From NCBI RefSeq assembly GCF_000281045.1, contig NW_008246105.1, forward strand, positions 133,644-196,161: a stretch of 62,518 nucleotides of DNA, written 5' to 3'. The position numbers and the translations under genes are program-made. A model generated the notes under the pieces. That model was given only the letters and a program-made list of their open reading frames with translations, was not told the origin of the DNA and searched no databases. Source of the DNA: Saprolegnia diclina VS20. Taxonomy: Eukaryota; Oomycota; Saprolegniomycetes; Saprolegniales; Saprolegniaceae. How positions within the stretch are numbered: position 1 is the stretch's first letter; each line of letters starts with the position of its first letter. Shown one piece after another: positions 10,041 through 21,542 of this stretch.

Positions 10041-13000
10041 ATGAGCAGCGGCGACCCACGCGTCCTCATCAACTACTACGTGCGGAAGGGATGGTACGAC
10101 CATGTGCAGCGGCTCTGTGAGAGCATCCTCGACAAGAAGGGGAGCGACCCGACCATCATGTTTTGGCGGTCGTTTGGCATCATCATGGAGGGCAGCTACT
10201 CGTCGGCGATCCGCGAGCTCGAGGGCTTGAAATCCAAGAAGGAGGTCGAGCTTCCGTGCGTGCACGCGCTCATCTACACGCACAACAAGTGCAAGCACGT
10301 CGACCACGACGAGATTGCGCAGCTCGAACTACAAGTCGTCATTGCCGAGGAGAACGCGACCGATGCGAGCCAGCTCTTGGTACGCACGCACCATTTACCC
10401 TTGACTTGATCGCGCGTCTCGATTAGTGCGCCAACTTGTTCTGGCACATCAAAGAGACGGCGAAAGCGCGCAAGATCCTCGAAAACCTCATGGGCGGTCG
10501 ACTGAGCCCCGAGACGCCGCTGCAGATCCGGGCGGCGATCCTTCGCGGCTGGGTCGACCTCACGACCGAGCCCAAGACGAAGCGCGACATCGAGTACCGC
10601 GAAAACAGCATCCAGCTCTTCGAGGACGCCAAAGTCAAGGCGTACGACGATACCAATGCACGAGCTCGCAGCATGACCTGCCTGAGTAGGGCCAACGACC
10701 CCGAACAGCTCCTCGGCGTCGCCAAGTACCACGACTTTAAGAAGAACCACGCCAAGGCGCTCGAGTGCTACGACGAGGTTGCCGCTCGTGTATGGACACG
10801 TTGTCTGCAATCCGGATGCCATAGATCTTTGTCAAGTACACGTGGCTCAAGCACGCGCTCAGCGAGAAGGCCCTCGTGCTCTTCAAGATGGGCGAGTGGG
10901 ACCAGTGCGTCGACAGCGCCGAGCGTGCGCTGAGCATGAGCACGTAACGCACTCGATCACGCCACAGGCGCAGCATCATACTACATGATGTAGGGACGAC
11001 ATTGAGGCGCTTCGGCTCTTTATCTTCTACCTCTTGACGCGCGAAGGCAAGCCAAAAGAGGCAGCGACACGCATTCGGGAGCTTGTCAAAGCGCTCAGCG
11101 CGACGGAGGCGTCCAACCCGGCCTTGTACTACGACATCTCCAAGTGCATTGCGCGCATCGCCGACAAGAACCACGAGGTCCTCTCGTGCAACCTCGCGTT
11201 CGTCGAGCAAGCCATCAAGCTCTCGCCCGAGACAGGGTACGCCCTGCCATGTGTCACTGGCGCGATACACACCACATCCATAGCGTGTACCATGCGGAGC
11301 GCGGGTACCAGCGCGCGCTCATGGGCGACTTTACCGAAGCCGTCGACTCGTACAAGGACGCGCTCAAGCTCGACGAGTCGAACGAAGCGGCGCTCCACGG
11401 CCTCATCTACTGCCAAATCAAGATGGGGCTCATCGACGACGCCGCGCAGCAGATGGAGTTTCTCAGCGTCATCCAGGAATCCATGGGCGCGAGCGCCGAC
11501 TTTGTCATGCTCCAAGCGATGCTGAGCTGGCACAAGGACAAGGACCGGCAAAAACAAGTTAAATTTCTTCAAAAAGCCGCGCAGCTGCACATGGACAAGC
11601 TCAAAGAGGCCATGCAGGTAGCCGACACAGTGTCCATTGTATAGAGAGACGATCTGTCGCCATTAGGCGGGCGATCTCTCGACGTACGACACGATGGCGG
11701 CCCTCAACCCGCATTTTCTCGTGGAAATTGCGATGGAGTTTATCAAACTGGACGGCGCCGACGACGGCAAGGCCATGGCGGCGCGTGGCATTTCGATCCT
11801 CGACAAGATTGTCGCCAAGTCGCCGGGCTTTTTGGAAATCCAGTTTGTGCTCGCGAACGCCAAGTTCGCGTCCAACGAATTCGACGACGCGTTCCGCATT
11901 TGCAGGTCGCTGCTCAAGATGCACCCGTCGCATGCCGGTGCGCACTTGCTCGAGGCGCGCGTGAGTCTCGAGCGCGAGCACTTTAAAGCAGCCTCGTCGA
12001 GCCTCGACATTGCGCTGAGCCACGATTTCTCGGTGCGGCAGACCCCGTCGTTCCACATCATCAAGGCCAAGCTCCTCGAGAACGAAGGGAATCTCAAGGA
12101 CGCGCTCAACGTGTTGCAAACTGCCATGAAGACGGCGTCGAGCGGCCCTGCCAAAGGCGCCAAAAAGCAACTGTCGGCCGCGGCCGCTGAAATGTCGCTG
12201 TTCGACAAGTCGTGCATCTACATTCAACTCGCATCGGTGCACGCGCAGCTCAACAATGTCGGCGAAGCGACGCGACTCGTCAAGGAAGCCCTCGATGTCT
12301 TCAAGTAGCGCTTGCATGCGCCCGAATCTCAATCTCAAACTCCATTGTAGAGGCACAACCCAAGAAGTGCGCGTGCTCGTCGCCAACAGCGAACTCGCCA
12401 TCAAGCGCGGGGACTTTGACAATGCAATCATCATGCTCAACGGCGTGCCGCAAGTACGCCTTCGGTCGCCTTATGGGCACGTGATAGCATCGAGGCGTAG
12501 GAGTCGCCGGCCTTTGTCAAGGCGCAGATGATCAAAGCCGACATTTACCTTCAGCACCGCAAGGAGAAGCGACTCTACGCTCAATGCTACAAGGTCCAGC
12601 CCCGCATCTCCCACCGTGAAACGACCAACAACTCTTGTAGGAGCTCGTCAAGCTCAGTCCGTCGGTCGAGTCCCACATTCGAATGGCCGAAGCCTACCTT
12701 CGCATCCAGCAACTCGACGACGCGATCGAGTCGTACCGCAGCGCGCTTGTGCTGACGCCGACCGACGCGTCGCTCGCGAGTCGCATTGGCCACATCCTCG
12801 TCAAGAAGCACGACTATATGACGGCGATCGAGTACTACGAGTCGGCGCTCAAGTCGGCGCCCGACCAGACACCGCTGCGTACCGACCTCGCCAACCTCCA
12901 TGCGCGATTGCACCAGTACGACCAAGCATTGCGCCTCATTCAGTCGGCACCGTCGACAGGCGCGCACGGCGACGTCAAGGAGATGCTCGAGATGATCGAG

Positions 13001-14565
13001 CTCCAGCTCATTTTGCCGCGCATCTACAACGGCTTGGGTAACACGCCGGCCGAGATCGACAGCTTGCTCTTGGTGGCGAATCTGCAAAAGAGCGTGCTCG
13101 ATAAGCTTCGCGACGAACGGCCGGACGAGCTGCCGCGGCACACGACCGCACTCGCGACGACCAACTACAAACTCGCCGTTGTCCACAACACCATGAAAGA
13201 CTGGTATCTCTCCATTGATCTTCCTCTCGAGTTGTCAATGTATCAATGTATCGATTGCAAAGGGACAACGTGCTCAAGTACTGCACGATGGCGCTGCGGG
13301 CCGACGAGTCCCACGAAGAGTCGATTCTGTGTCTCGCGCGCATTTACAACCAAATGCAAAACACGGAGCAGTGCCAAGCCAAGTGCACGACCTTGCTCCG
13401 CCTCAACCCGTCGCACGAAGAAGCGGCGATGATGCTGGCCGACCTCATGCTGCAAAAGGACGACAATGAATCGGCAATTTTCCACTTTCAAAACGTACAG
13501 TTTGTCGAAACGCCGTATCCATTCGTCATGGTGATCGTAGCTGCTCGAAGCCAAGTCGGACAACTTTGCCGTGCTCAGCCGCTTCATTACGATGCTCCGC
13601 CACGCCGGCAAGCTCGAGCGTGTGCCCCGGTACCTCAAACTGGCCGAGCGGTCGGGGCCGCGCGTTGCGCACTCGGCCGGGTTGCACTTTTGCAAGGGCT
13701 TGTACAACCGGTACCAAAACCGCATCCACGACGCGGTCGCTGAATTCAACTTGGCGCGGAAGGACCCCGAGTGGGGCGGCCACGCACTTATCCACATGAT
13801 TGAGATCTATCTCAACCCCGACAACGAAAACATTTGGGACACGCCAGACGTACGTCGTCGTTGCTGTCGCATAATGCACAATAGTGTCCTGTGTAGGACT
13901 CGTCCAAGGAGCAAACCGAGAACATTCGTATCGCAAATGCGCTCTTGGACGAGCTCCCGGACGAGAAAACGCTCAAGCTGCGCGTGCTCGAAGCGTACGC
14001 GATTCTCGCCAACAAGACCAAACCGACGATTGAGAAGGCGATCGCGGTGTTCCTCGAGATCCTCGAGCTCGAAAAGGACAGCGTCGCCGCGCTCTTGGGG
14101 CTCGCAACGGCCTACATGCTCGCCAAGCAGCAGCCGAAAGCGCGCAACCAGCTCAAGCGCATCGCCAAAATGACCTACGACCCGGCGATCGCGGACGAGT
14201 TTGAACGCAGCTACATCCTCCTCGCCGACATTTACGTGTCGCGGTCCAAATACGACTTGGCACAGGAGCTCTGCAAGAAGGCTCTGTTGCACAACAAGAG
14301 CTCGGGCAAAGCGTGGGAGCTCCTCGGCCTCATCATGGAGAAGGAGCAGTCGTACCAAGACGCGGCCGACTGCTACAGTGAGGCGTGGAAGTGCGGCGGC
14401 GAAGCGTCGGCGCCCATTGGCTTCAAGCTCGCGTTCAACTACCTCAAGGCCAAGCGCTACGTCGAGGCGATCGACGTGAGCCAGAAAGTGCTCGACAAGT
14501 TTCCCGACTACCCAAAGATCCGCAAGGAGATCCGCGAGAAGGCCCAAGCCGGCTTGCGCCCGTGA
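10041..14565 (+). CDS. IFT139: Intraflagellar transport protein IFT139 (TTC21B)
   Basis: IFT-A complex subunit for retrograde ciliary transport; here presumably for zoospore flagella. Twelve exons: 10041-10379, 10427-10777, 10825-10943, 10994-11236, 11284-11617, 11667-12304, 12351-12453, 12501-12593, 12641-13203, 13263-13494, 13541-13849 and 13897-14565. Introns are 46-59 nt. The sum is 3993 nt (1330 aa), close to the animal protein. It is TPR from end to end. Family signatures include LINYYVRKGWYDHV at the N-terminus, DPTIMFWRSFGIIMEGSY, HKRHRK-type KADIYLQHRKEKRLY, FCKGLYNRY, ARNQLKRIAKMTYD, GLIMEKEQSYQDAADCY and the C-terminal FNYLKAKRYVEAIDV...IRKEIREKAQAGLRP. Ends 55 bp before the convergent WW/zinc-finger gene. 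Confidence 0.95.
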
Positions 14566-14620
14566 GCATCCACATACATACGCAGACCGATCCAGATGGG
14601 AGATGAAAGGGAGTAAGTTC

Positions 14621-16072
14621 TTAGCCCGCGACTGCAAACCCGGGCTTAATCCACTTTTTGGGTTTGTTTTCTACGCTTTTGCAAATGTCAATGTGCTGCT
14701 GCGCGCCCGACGGCGCAAACTTGCGCTGGCAGCTTGGACACACCACGAACGTCGACTGGTAGTCGTGATACGCGCCGGACGGACCGTGTTTTGGCTTGCG
14801 CACCTTGGGCGGGTCCTTCTCGGACGCCCGGCGCACCACGGAGGGTGGTGCGATCGTGTGGTTCCACGCGTTCTCGCCGCCAAAGACGCGTTGGCAGCAG
14901 GCTTCGTGCTTGGCCAGTCGTCCCTACGCAGGATGGTCCTATCGTGCCCGCTGGCGATGGCCAGAAACGCACCTCGGCGAACGTTCGACTGCAGTAGCGA
15001 CACTGCTCGGTCAGATTCTGGCGTGTCGGCGGCGGCTCTGAGTAGCGCTTGAGCTTTGTCAGTGCGTGGTCGTGGTCGATGGTGGGCACCACCGTGGGCT
15101 TGTCGTCAGCCTCGACACGAAGCAACGACTGCCGGCGCCGGCGTTGCTTGAGCAAAACGAGCTGCGATTTGATCTGTTCGGCGTCGGCGGTGGAGATCGT
15201 GGCTGCATAGTGCGCCGACCGATTGGCGGTTGTCTGCGTCATGGCGTCGGTACCCTGTTTGGGGAAGAGCTCGGTGACGACGTCGGTTGCCTCCTTGAAG
15301 ACGGCCGTCTGCCCGCTTTTGTGGTGCGCTAGCACCGCGCACGTTTGCATGTGCGAGAGCAGCTTCCACGCTGGAGCCGACTGACCGCAAAACATGCAGT
15401 ACATGCAGTTCTTGGTGCTCAAGAATGACGCACTCGACGTGGACTGTGGCGTCGCTTCGTCACACATGCTATCGTTGGCCTCGGGTGCCGCCTCGTGGGA
15501 CGTCAGTGGGATGCGAGGCTCGGTCTTGACAAGGATCACGTCGTCGGGGCTACGCACGATAGGTTGAAGGTACGATAGGATAAGAGATCAACGTACCAGG
15601 TCCACGACGACTCGCGCGTTCGCCGGTTGTAGTAGTACTTCTTCCCATCGGCCGTATACGCTTCCTTCCACTCGTCCATGGGCGCGTCTTTGGAGTCGGC
15701 GGTCGTGCCCGCGCTCGACGCGCCCGACTGCGTGAGCGCCGACGCCGACGACAGCCGCGCGGTCGTTGTGAAGGTCGCCAGCGACTTTTGCATCTCTTCG
15801 TCCTCGGCCCTTCGCTGCTGGAGGCTCTCGTTGACCTTGTTGGCTTCCAGCACAAGCTTCTCGTCCATCTCCTTCTCGAGCCGACGCAGCCACGAGAGCT
15901 CGCCGCCCAGCGCCGTCGGCGACGACGTGCCATGGGCGTGGGCGGCATCATCCTCATCCTCGTCGAAGATGACATCGTCGTCCATCATGTAGTCGTCATG
16001 CGCCAAGGACGAGGTCGGCGACATGGCGTCGTCGTACAGCGCTTCCTGCTCGCTCCTCGTCGGGCTGTCCAT
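14621..16072 (-). CDS. WW domain plus C2HC zinc-finger protein
   Basis: Three exons: 16072-15597, 15549-14973 and 14923-14621, giving 451 aa. The N-terminus is acidic and disordered, followed by a Glu/Lys-rich helical stretch. A WW domain (about residues 135-165) reads DEWKEAYTADGKKYYYN...TRESSW, and the canonical Trp-x-x-Pro end appears only after splicing (SSW-TCP across intron 1), which supports the intron. Further on are CMFCGQ...H...C (about 205-225) and two C2HC/C3H fingers near the C-terminus: CRYCSRTFAEV..RLAKHEACC, split by intron 2, and CPSCQRKFAPSGAQQHIDIC. This resembles ZC2HC1-type proteins of basal bodies and flagella, but the WW addition makes orthology uncertain. Function unknown. 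Confidence 0.8.
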
Positions 16073-16467
16073 CTTCCAAATTCCAAGAGAGCCAATCACA
16101 CGCCGTGGCCTCGGGTCCCAGTAACCAATCCAAATTGGTGGTTTGAAAATTATCTACCAATCACGAGGCACCGTCGACACTGGCTTTTGAAAATACGTGG
16201 CACGACGCGCGCACGCCGATCCAAATGTAGGCTAGGAATATCGACTCATCGTTCGGACCCGAATCCCAATATATGCTCCCACCCGCCGACTTACCCTGGG
16301 TCATGCTGGTCTGGCCTCTATTAGAGCCGCTGTGGCGGGACCGGCGCGTGTCTGCTGCACTGCCCGCTATCTGATCCCAAGGTACACTAGCACTGTAGAA
16401 GAGCATTTGGGTGACTGCTTGTTTCTGCGATCTTCTTACAAACCCGCAGCAGTCTCCATCTTGCACC
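16073..16467. promoter_or_regulatory. Divergent promoter with clustered CCAAT boxes
   Basis: Between divergent starts at 16072 (minus) and 16468 (plus). CCAAT at 16092-16096, 16125-16129 and 16157-16161 and ATTGG at 16134-16138 lie 20-90 bp upstream of the zinc-finger gene. The nearly palindromic ACCAATCCAAATTGGT (16124-16139) holds two of them. Confidence 0.5.
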
Positions 16468-16929
16468 ATGCAAGGCGAATCTCTGCACTGGCGCCTCGTC
16501 GTCTACTGGGTCCTCTTCCTACTGCTTGTGCTCGCGCCTCTCGACGCGCTCTTGCAAGCGCTCTTTGAAGCGCGCCAGTGGTACGCGATTGACACCTCCG
16601 CCGTCGCGCCCAAGGACGTAACGAGTCCGCTTCGTATCCAGCGCGTCGCCCTCGCACAGCGCTGGCCCCTCGCGCTGCGCAAGCGGTCCGCCTCCCGCGC
16701 GCTCTTCCTCGAGTACGTGCCGCTCGTCCTCACGACGTGGGCTTTGGGCGTCGTGCCCGTCTACGCGCCGCTGGATGCCGCCGTGGAAGCCGCCCTTGTC
16801 GTCGCAACGTGCGTCCTCGGCGGATTCTTTCTGCAGCAAGCCCATACCCGTCAAGTGCTCCAGTACCAGCAAGAACAGTGGTGCCTCTGGGAGGAAAGTA
16901 TGCTCGCGCAGCTTCCGCCATCGGACTAG
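16468..16929 (+). CDS. Small membrane protein, unknown function
   Basis: Single-exon frame of 153 aa. TM segment about residues 9-31 (WRLVVYWVLFLLLVLAPLDALL), then an amphipathic basic stretch, then a hydrophobic hairpin about 88-128 (PLVLTTWALGVVPVYAPLDAAVEAALVVATCVLGGFFL) and a Gln/Glu-rich cytosolic tail. Met 16468 directly precedes the first TM and follows a CACC context. No family recognised; it could be an ER or Golgi accessory subunit. Confidence 0.6.
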   Translation: MQGESLHWRLVVYWVLFLLLVLAPLDALLQALFEARQWYAIDTSAVAPKDVTSPLRIQRVALAQRWPLALRKRSASRALFLEYVPLVLTTWALGVVPVYAPLDAAVEAALVVATCVLGGFFLQQAHTRQVLQYQQEQWCLWEESMLAQLPPSD

Positions 16930-17425
16930 CAAATCGTTTGTGTTTTAGTCTATTCGCCTTTGATATAGCAAGGCCATCCTTGGTGGTTGTGTGAGTTAGT
17001 ACATGGTTTTAAAATCGGTCGTATACAGTATCTACTAGTCGTTCGACTGGAACTCCGGTTCCGCTGACATACTAGTAGCAACAATGGGCAGCAAGGGAGC
17101 ACACGTTCGCGTTGCGAGAGGGATTTGGTCTGGCCCCACGACCCGTCCCCAACGCATCACGTCGGACCCACTGTGGGACGCCCGAGGTCCGACGGCAACG
17201 CAGACACAACCCACCCACAATCCTGTCGACTCGCCTACTAACTAGTATTCTACTAGTATATGAATGATTGTATTCTGTGTGGATTGATGTACAGTATTGT
17301 CGACGATGAGATATCCAAAGCACTCCATCATCGCCGATATTCCGATGACGCAAACAGGCGGTGTTACAAAACGGGTAGGTCCCCGTACTCGGTCCACTGG
17401 TTTTGTTTGGCTGCAGACAGGCGAC
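16930..17425. other. Intergenic spacer upstream of the carrier fusion
   Basis: 496 bp, AT-richer than its surroundings, with several ACTAGTA/CTAGTA words (around 17032-17073 and 17240-17261). No gene recognised. The fusion-gene frame is open upstream of 17426, with further Mets at 17306 and 17345, so the true N-terminus could be slightly longer. Confidence 0.4.
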
Positions 17426-20400
17426 ATGACGGCCGAGACGACGCCGACCAAGACGCCCAAGTCGCCAGAGCTCTCGGAGCCGGAGCTGGCGGCGCTGCTC
17501 GCCAAGCTCAACTTGGACACGGGCGATGTCGTGCTCTTTGACCGCAAGTGCCACCTCATGAACGCCTACGGCATGATCCTCTGTGAAGGCGCCAAGATCT
17601 TTGGCCAAACGCGCTGGGACCACAACGGCGTCCTCTACAAGACCGACGCCGGTACGTGCGTGCACGCTCATGCTATGCTCACCTCGTCCTAGGCGAACTC
17701 ATGTTTATGGAGGCGTCGCTCGCTGGCGTCAAGCTGCGCCCGCTCATCGACCGCATCCGCCACAGCCGGTCGTACGAGGTCGACCACTCCATGCAATATG
17801 AGCTCACGCTACTGTCCACAGGTGCGCATCCAGAAGCTCGAGGTGCATCGCACGCCCGAATTTCGCCAGCGCGCAACCGAGTTTATCAACAGCATCCTCG
17901 ACGTCCCGTATGAGAAGCGTGTCCACGGTACTACCTTTGGGGTTTGCACTTTTGAGATTGCACTTTTGAGTTTGCACTTTTGAGTTTGCACTTTTTGAGT
18001 TTGCACTTTCTAAAACGATGGCTAGTGATCTTTAACGCGCAGACGCTCGTGCCGGCCCGGGTCGAGCGTGAAAAGCTCTACCACGACATGGTCGATGGCG
18101 TCGTCGACCGCCATTTTCGCTCATGCCATGGAAATAGGTCGAACGGCGCCGGCAGATTGAACAACTCGAAGAAGATCTGGCGCGCCGCGCCAACATGACG
18201 TCGTTCGAGCGCAACTCGCTGCGCACGGCGCTGACGCGGCTGCGTGAAGAGCACTCGGCGCTCGTCGAGACGCTCGACCACACGGAACGGTCGGCACGTT
18301 TGCCTGCATGCGGCTTTACATGATTCTGGTAGATCGATCTTCGAAAACCAAAGCTCGCGCGCGACGCCCCAGAGTGTGTTTTGCTCGCAGCTCGTCGCTG
18401 CGTTCTACCAGCACCTCGGGCTCCTCTTGCCGTACCCCGCCGCCAACTCGTACGTCCCCAAGCACTTTAGCGCGACGAGCGACTACATGAAGCTCCAGAG
18501 TACGCCCTATGAAAAGTGGTCGATGTGTCCCGAATCTCGTATGTGTTTTGTGCGTAGACGCGGCGTGGCTACCTCAGATCTCATTGCGCGAAGATGTGGC
18601 GGCGACGACGGCGGTGATCGAAGCAGCCCACACGCACGTGCCGCCGCCGCCAGAGGCCATCGTCAAGATCGTCCGCGCGCTCCAGCGGCACTCGCTCTTC
18701 CACTCGTTCTCCGAGTCGGAGCTCCGATCGATTGCGAGTCGCTTCCGGCGTCAGCAGTACGCGACCCCGCCTTGAGCGCGAGTGACTTGACGTTTTTGCA
18801 TAGGTACGCCAAAGGGCAGGTTGTCTTTTACCAAGGCAGCAGTGGTGACTACTTCCACATCATCGAGCAAGGCGAGTGCGACGTGTACGTCGACTATGCG
18901 ACGTTCCGACACCAGACGCCGACCGAGACCACGCGAGACGCGACGCCAAGCGGCGTCCACCTCCGTCGCAACATGAGCCGGTCGTTTAGTCAGCCATCGA
19001 CAACAGCCAACGAGCAGGTGCGCCATGACGGTTGAGTTGCATCGTCAAACATATGTAGATCCTCGTCGCCACCAACGGACCGGGCAACACGTTTGGTGAC
19101 TCGGCCCTCATGTACCACACGCCCCGTCGCGCGACAGTCAAGTGCCAAAGCGACGTCGTGACGTACGCACTCGACCAGGAGGCCTTCTCGGCCATCGTGT
19201 CGTCGCATCCGACCGCGCAAAAGTCGCTCAGCGAGCGTCAATTTCTGCTCGGCGCACTCAAGACGCACCCGCTGTTTGCGGACCTCAACGCGCAGGCGCA
19301 CGCCGCTGCCGTCCGTTCAAACATAAAAATATCAAGTTGATACTAACTGGTATCAATCTAGGTCCGGCAATGTTTTCCGCTGCGATTTGCGAAAGGCACG
19401 ACCATCATCCAGCAAGGCGACTGCGGCGACTACATTTATGTCATTGAGAAAGGCGCGTGTGCGTTGACGCGCGCCAAGCCCGACCAAGGTACGTTTGCTC
19501 ATTTTGAATCTCAAACTCAAAAACAGTCTAGAGACGCCGGTGCTGGATCGTGTGCTTGGCCCAAACGACTCGTTTGGCGAAGCAGCGCTCTTGTACAACA
19601 GCCGTCGCGGTGCCACCGTCACGGCCCTCGACGACTGCAAAGTGTGGTGCATGGTATGTCACCCCTTTTTGTCATTTCGTCATTGGCGATCCCATGGGAC
19701 AGGACCGCGCGGCGCTGCTCACCATCAGTCAAAGCGGGTCGTCGGCGCTGCATCGTGTCTTCAACGACGCCGCCAGCGTGCACACGTCGGACGGTGCGCT
19801 GTTGACAAAAAAGGATTTTCTCGACCTTTTCGGGTCCAATAATGGCCGCGACACGGCGGCGCTCGAGACCGCTGCGTCCGTCCTCTTCCCCGGCACGAAC
19901 GACGTGGCCAACTTTTCGCAATTTGCCAACTTTCACATGTGCCTCGAGGCGTACGGCGGCGCGCGCGGCAACCCCCTTTTGGCTCAAGCTCTCTTGCGCG
20001 TATTATCTCGGCTTACCTCGATGTACCCTAACCCTCTCCACTGTCTAGTCGGTCCATGCGCACATGCACGACGACGAGTGGACGTCCGCAGTCTTCAACG
20101 CGACGTCGGACATCAACTATACCGACTGCGTCGATCTCTGTCGCCGCTGGATCGAGGCGCCCAGTTCGCTCTCGACGGCCGCGCGCGACCTGCTCCAGTC
20201 GCTTCACCGCGACCTTGGCGTCGTCGAACGGCTCTGGAAACAAACGTCGTTCGAGGTACTTAACGCTATTTGTCTCTCTTGTGCCAAGCATGCCATGTTG
20301 ATACGTTGATAGACGGCGATTCGGCGCCGACCCAACTTGACGACGTCGTCGGCGCCCGACGGCCCCGTGCCCTTCCGCACCAACTCGTCGATTGGCTACG

Positions 20401-21489
20401 TGAGCGCCGCGATTCTCGCCGGCATTTGTGCCCGCACCGTCACAGCGCCGCTGGAGCGCTTGAAGCTCTTTCGACAGGTGCGACTGTACCCGTCGCAGCT
20501 ACGCCTCGTCCAGAGCTGGGCGCGCATGGTATCAACAGCGGGGCTCCAAAGTACGTAGCTTTTCTCAAAAGCAAATGCTCAAACTTGGCAGGCTTGTTTG
20601 CGGGCAACCTCGTTCACTGCGTCAAGATCTTTCCGTCGTTCCCGCTCAAGCTCGCGTTTTGCGACATGTACCGCCAGCAATTCGAGCATCTCGGTGCGTC
20701 ACTTTTTTCTTTCAATGTATCAAGTTGGCATGGGGATAGGCTTGCGCTCGGAAGTCAAGAACGTCGTCGCAGGCGGTTGCGCCGGTATCACGGTCAACAG
20801 TGTCGTGTACCCACTCGACGTGCTCCGCGGCCGCCTCGCGCTCCAGCAGGCTCTTTCGCCCATGAAGACGTACGCCACGTCGTTCGACTGCCTCCGCAGC
20901 ATGGTACGCACATAATCAGTCGATAGTAGCGACTAAGTCGGCGACTAGGTGCACACGGACGGCGTCGCGTCCCTCTACCGCGGCTTTGGCATTTCGACGA
21001 TCGGGTCATTTGTCTACATTGGGCTCAATTATGCACTCTACGAGTTCTTCCGCCCGGCCATGCTCCTCGGTGGCGACGACGGGTACATCTCTTTTGCGCT
21101 CGCATTGCTTGTCCTTATTGCGTAACTAGCTTTACGTCGGACGTCTCGCGGTCGACGCTGCCAGGGCAAATTGGGTGCGCGGTCGTGGCGTCGCTCGGCG
21201 CCCAGCTCTCGACGTTTCCGTATGACGTCATTCGCCGCAAGCTCCAAGTCCAGGGCGACTGGCTGCCCGGCCACACGTTTCCGACGTACACAACGCTCTC
21301 TCGATCCATGTGCCATCAAATGCGATGTGTAGGTACTCGTCGACGTGGCACTGCATCAAGGAAACGGCGCGCGAGACGCCGTGGCGCGTCGGTGGCTTCT
21401 ATCGCGGCCTTGTGCCCAACATGCTGCGCCTTGTGCCGGCGGCGACCGTCTCGTTTGCAGCGTATGAAAAGCTCCGCGACGACCCGTAG
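17426..21489 (+). CDS. Fusion: papain-like amidase (C92/YiiX type) - two cNMP-binding domains - EF-hand-like region - mitochondrial carrier
   Basis: Nineteen exons (17426-17651, 17693-17778, 17822-17927, 18026-18090, 18138-18289, 18333-18499, 18558-18756, 18804-19017, 19059-19310, 19362-19488, 19532-19653, 19703-19999, 20049-20255, 20313-20550, 20592-20693, 20740-20903, 20949-21082, 21130-21285, 21333-21489) make one frame of 1056 aa. Residues 1-260 resemble NlpC/P60-like Peptidase_C92: GDVVLF, catalytic His66 in WDHNGVL and Cys229 in [11 protein letters not shown]. Residues about 285-490 and 490-570 are cNMP-binding domains like the PKA regulatory subunit ([30 protein letters not shown]). 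Residues about 572-740 resemble the aralar/citrin EF-hand region but with weak loops. Residues 740-1056 are a full SLC25 core with all three Px[DE]xx[KR] motifs (PLERLK, PLDVLR, PYDVIR). No intergenic signal separates the modules. Substrate unknown. Confidence 0.8.
17943..18010 (+). repeat. 14-bp tandem repeat inside an intron
   Basis: About five copies of TTTGCACTTTTGAG (one copy 15 bp, one ATTG variant) fill intron 3 (17928-18025) of the carrier fusion. At 98 nt the intron is twice the local norm, so the repeat explains its extra length. Confidence 0.9.
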
Positions 21490-21542
21490 AGTATCAACTT
21501 GATACACTCCATTGTTCATATCAAAACGAGAGATCTCGACAC

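Noticed and set aside
10778-10824. A 35-nt intron starting at 10790 in IFT139
   Set aside because: A donor 12 nt earlier gives a 47-nt intron in the same phase, matching the other introns and the family sequence.
20256-20312. Splitting the carrier fusion into a cNMP gene and a separate carrier gene
   Set aside because: The 57-nt gap is a normal GT-AG intron, frames match on both sides, and the carrier part has no suitable start codon of its own.
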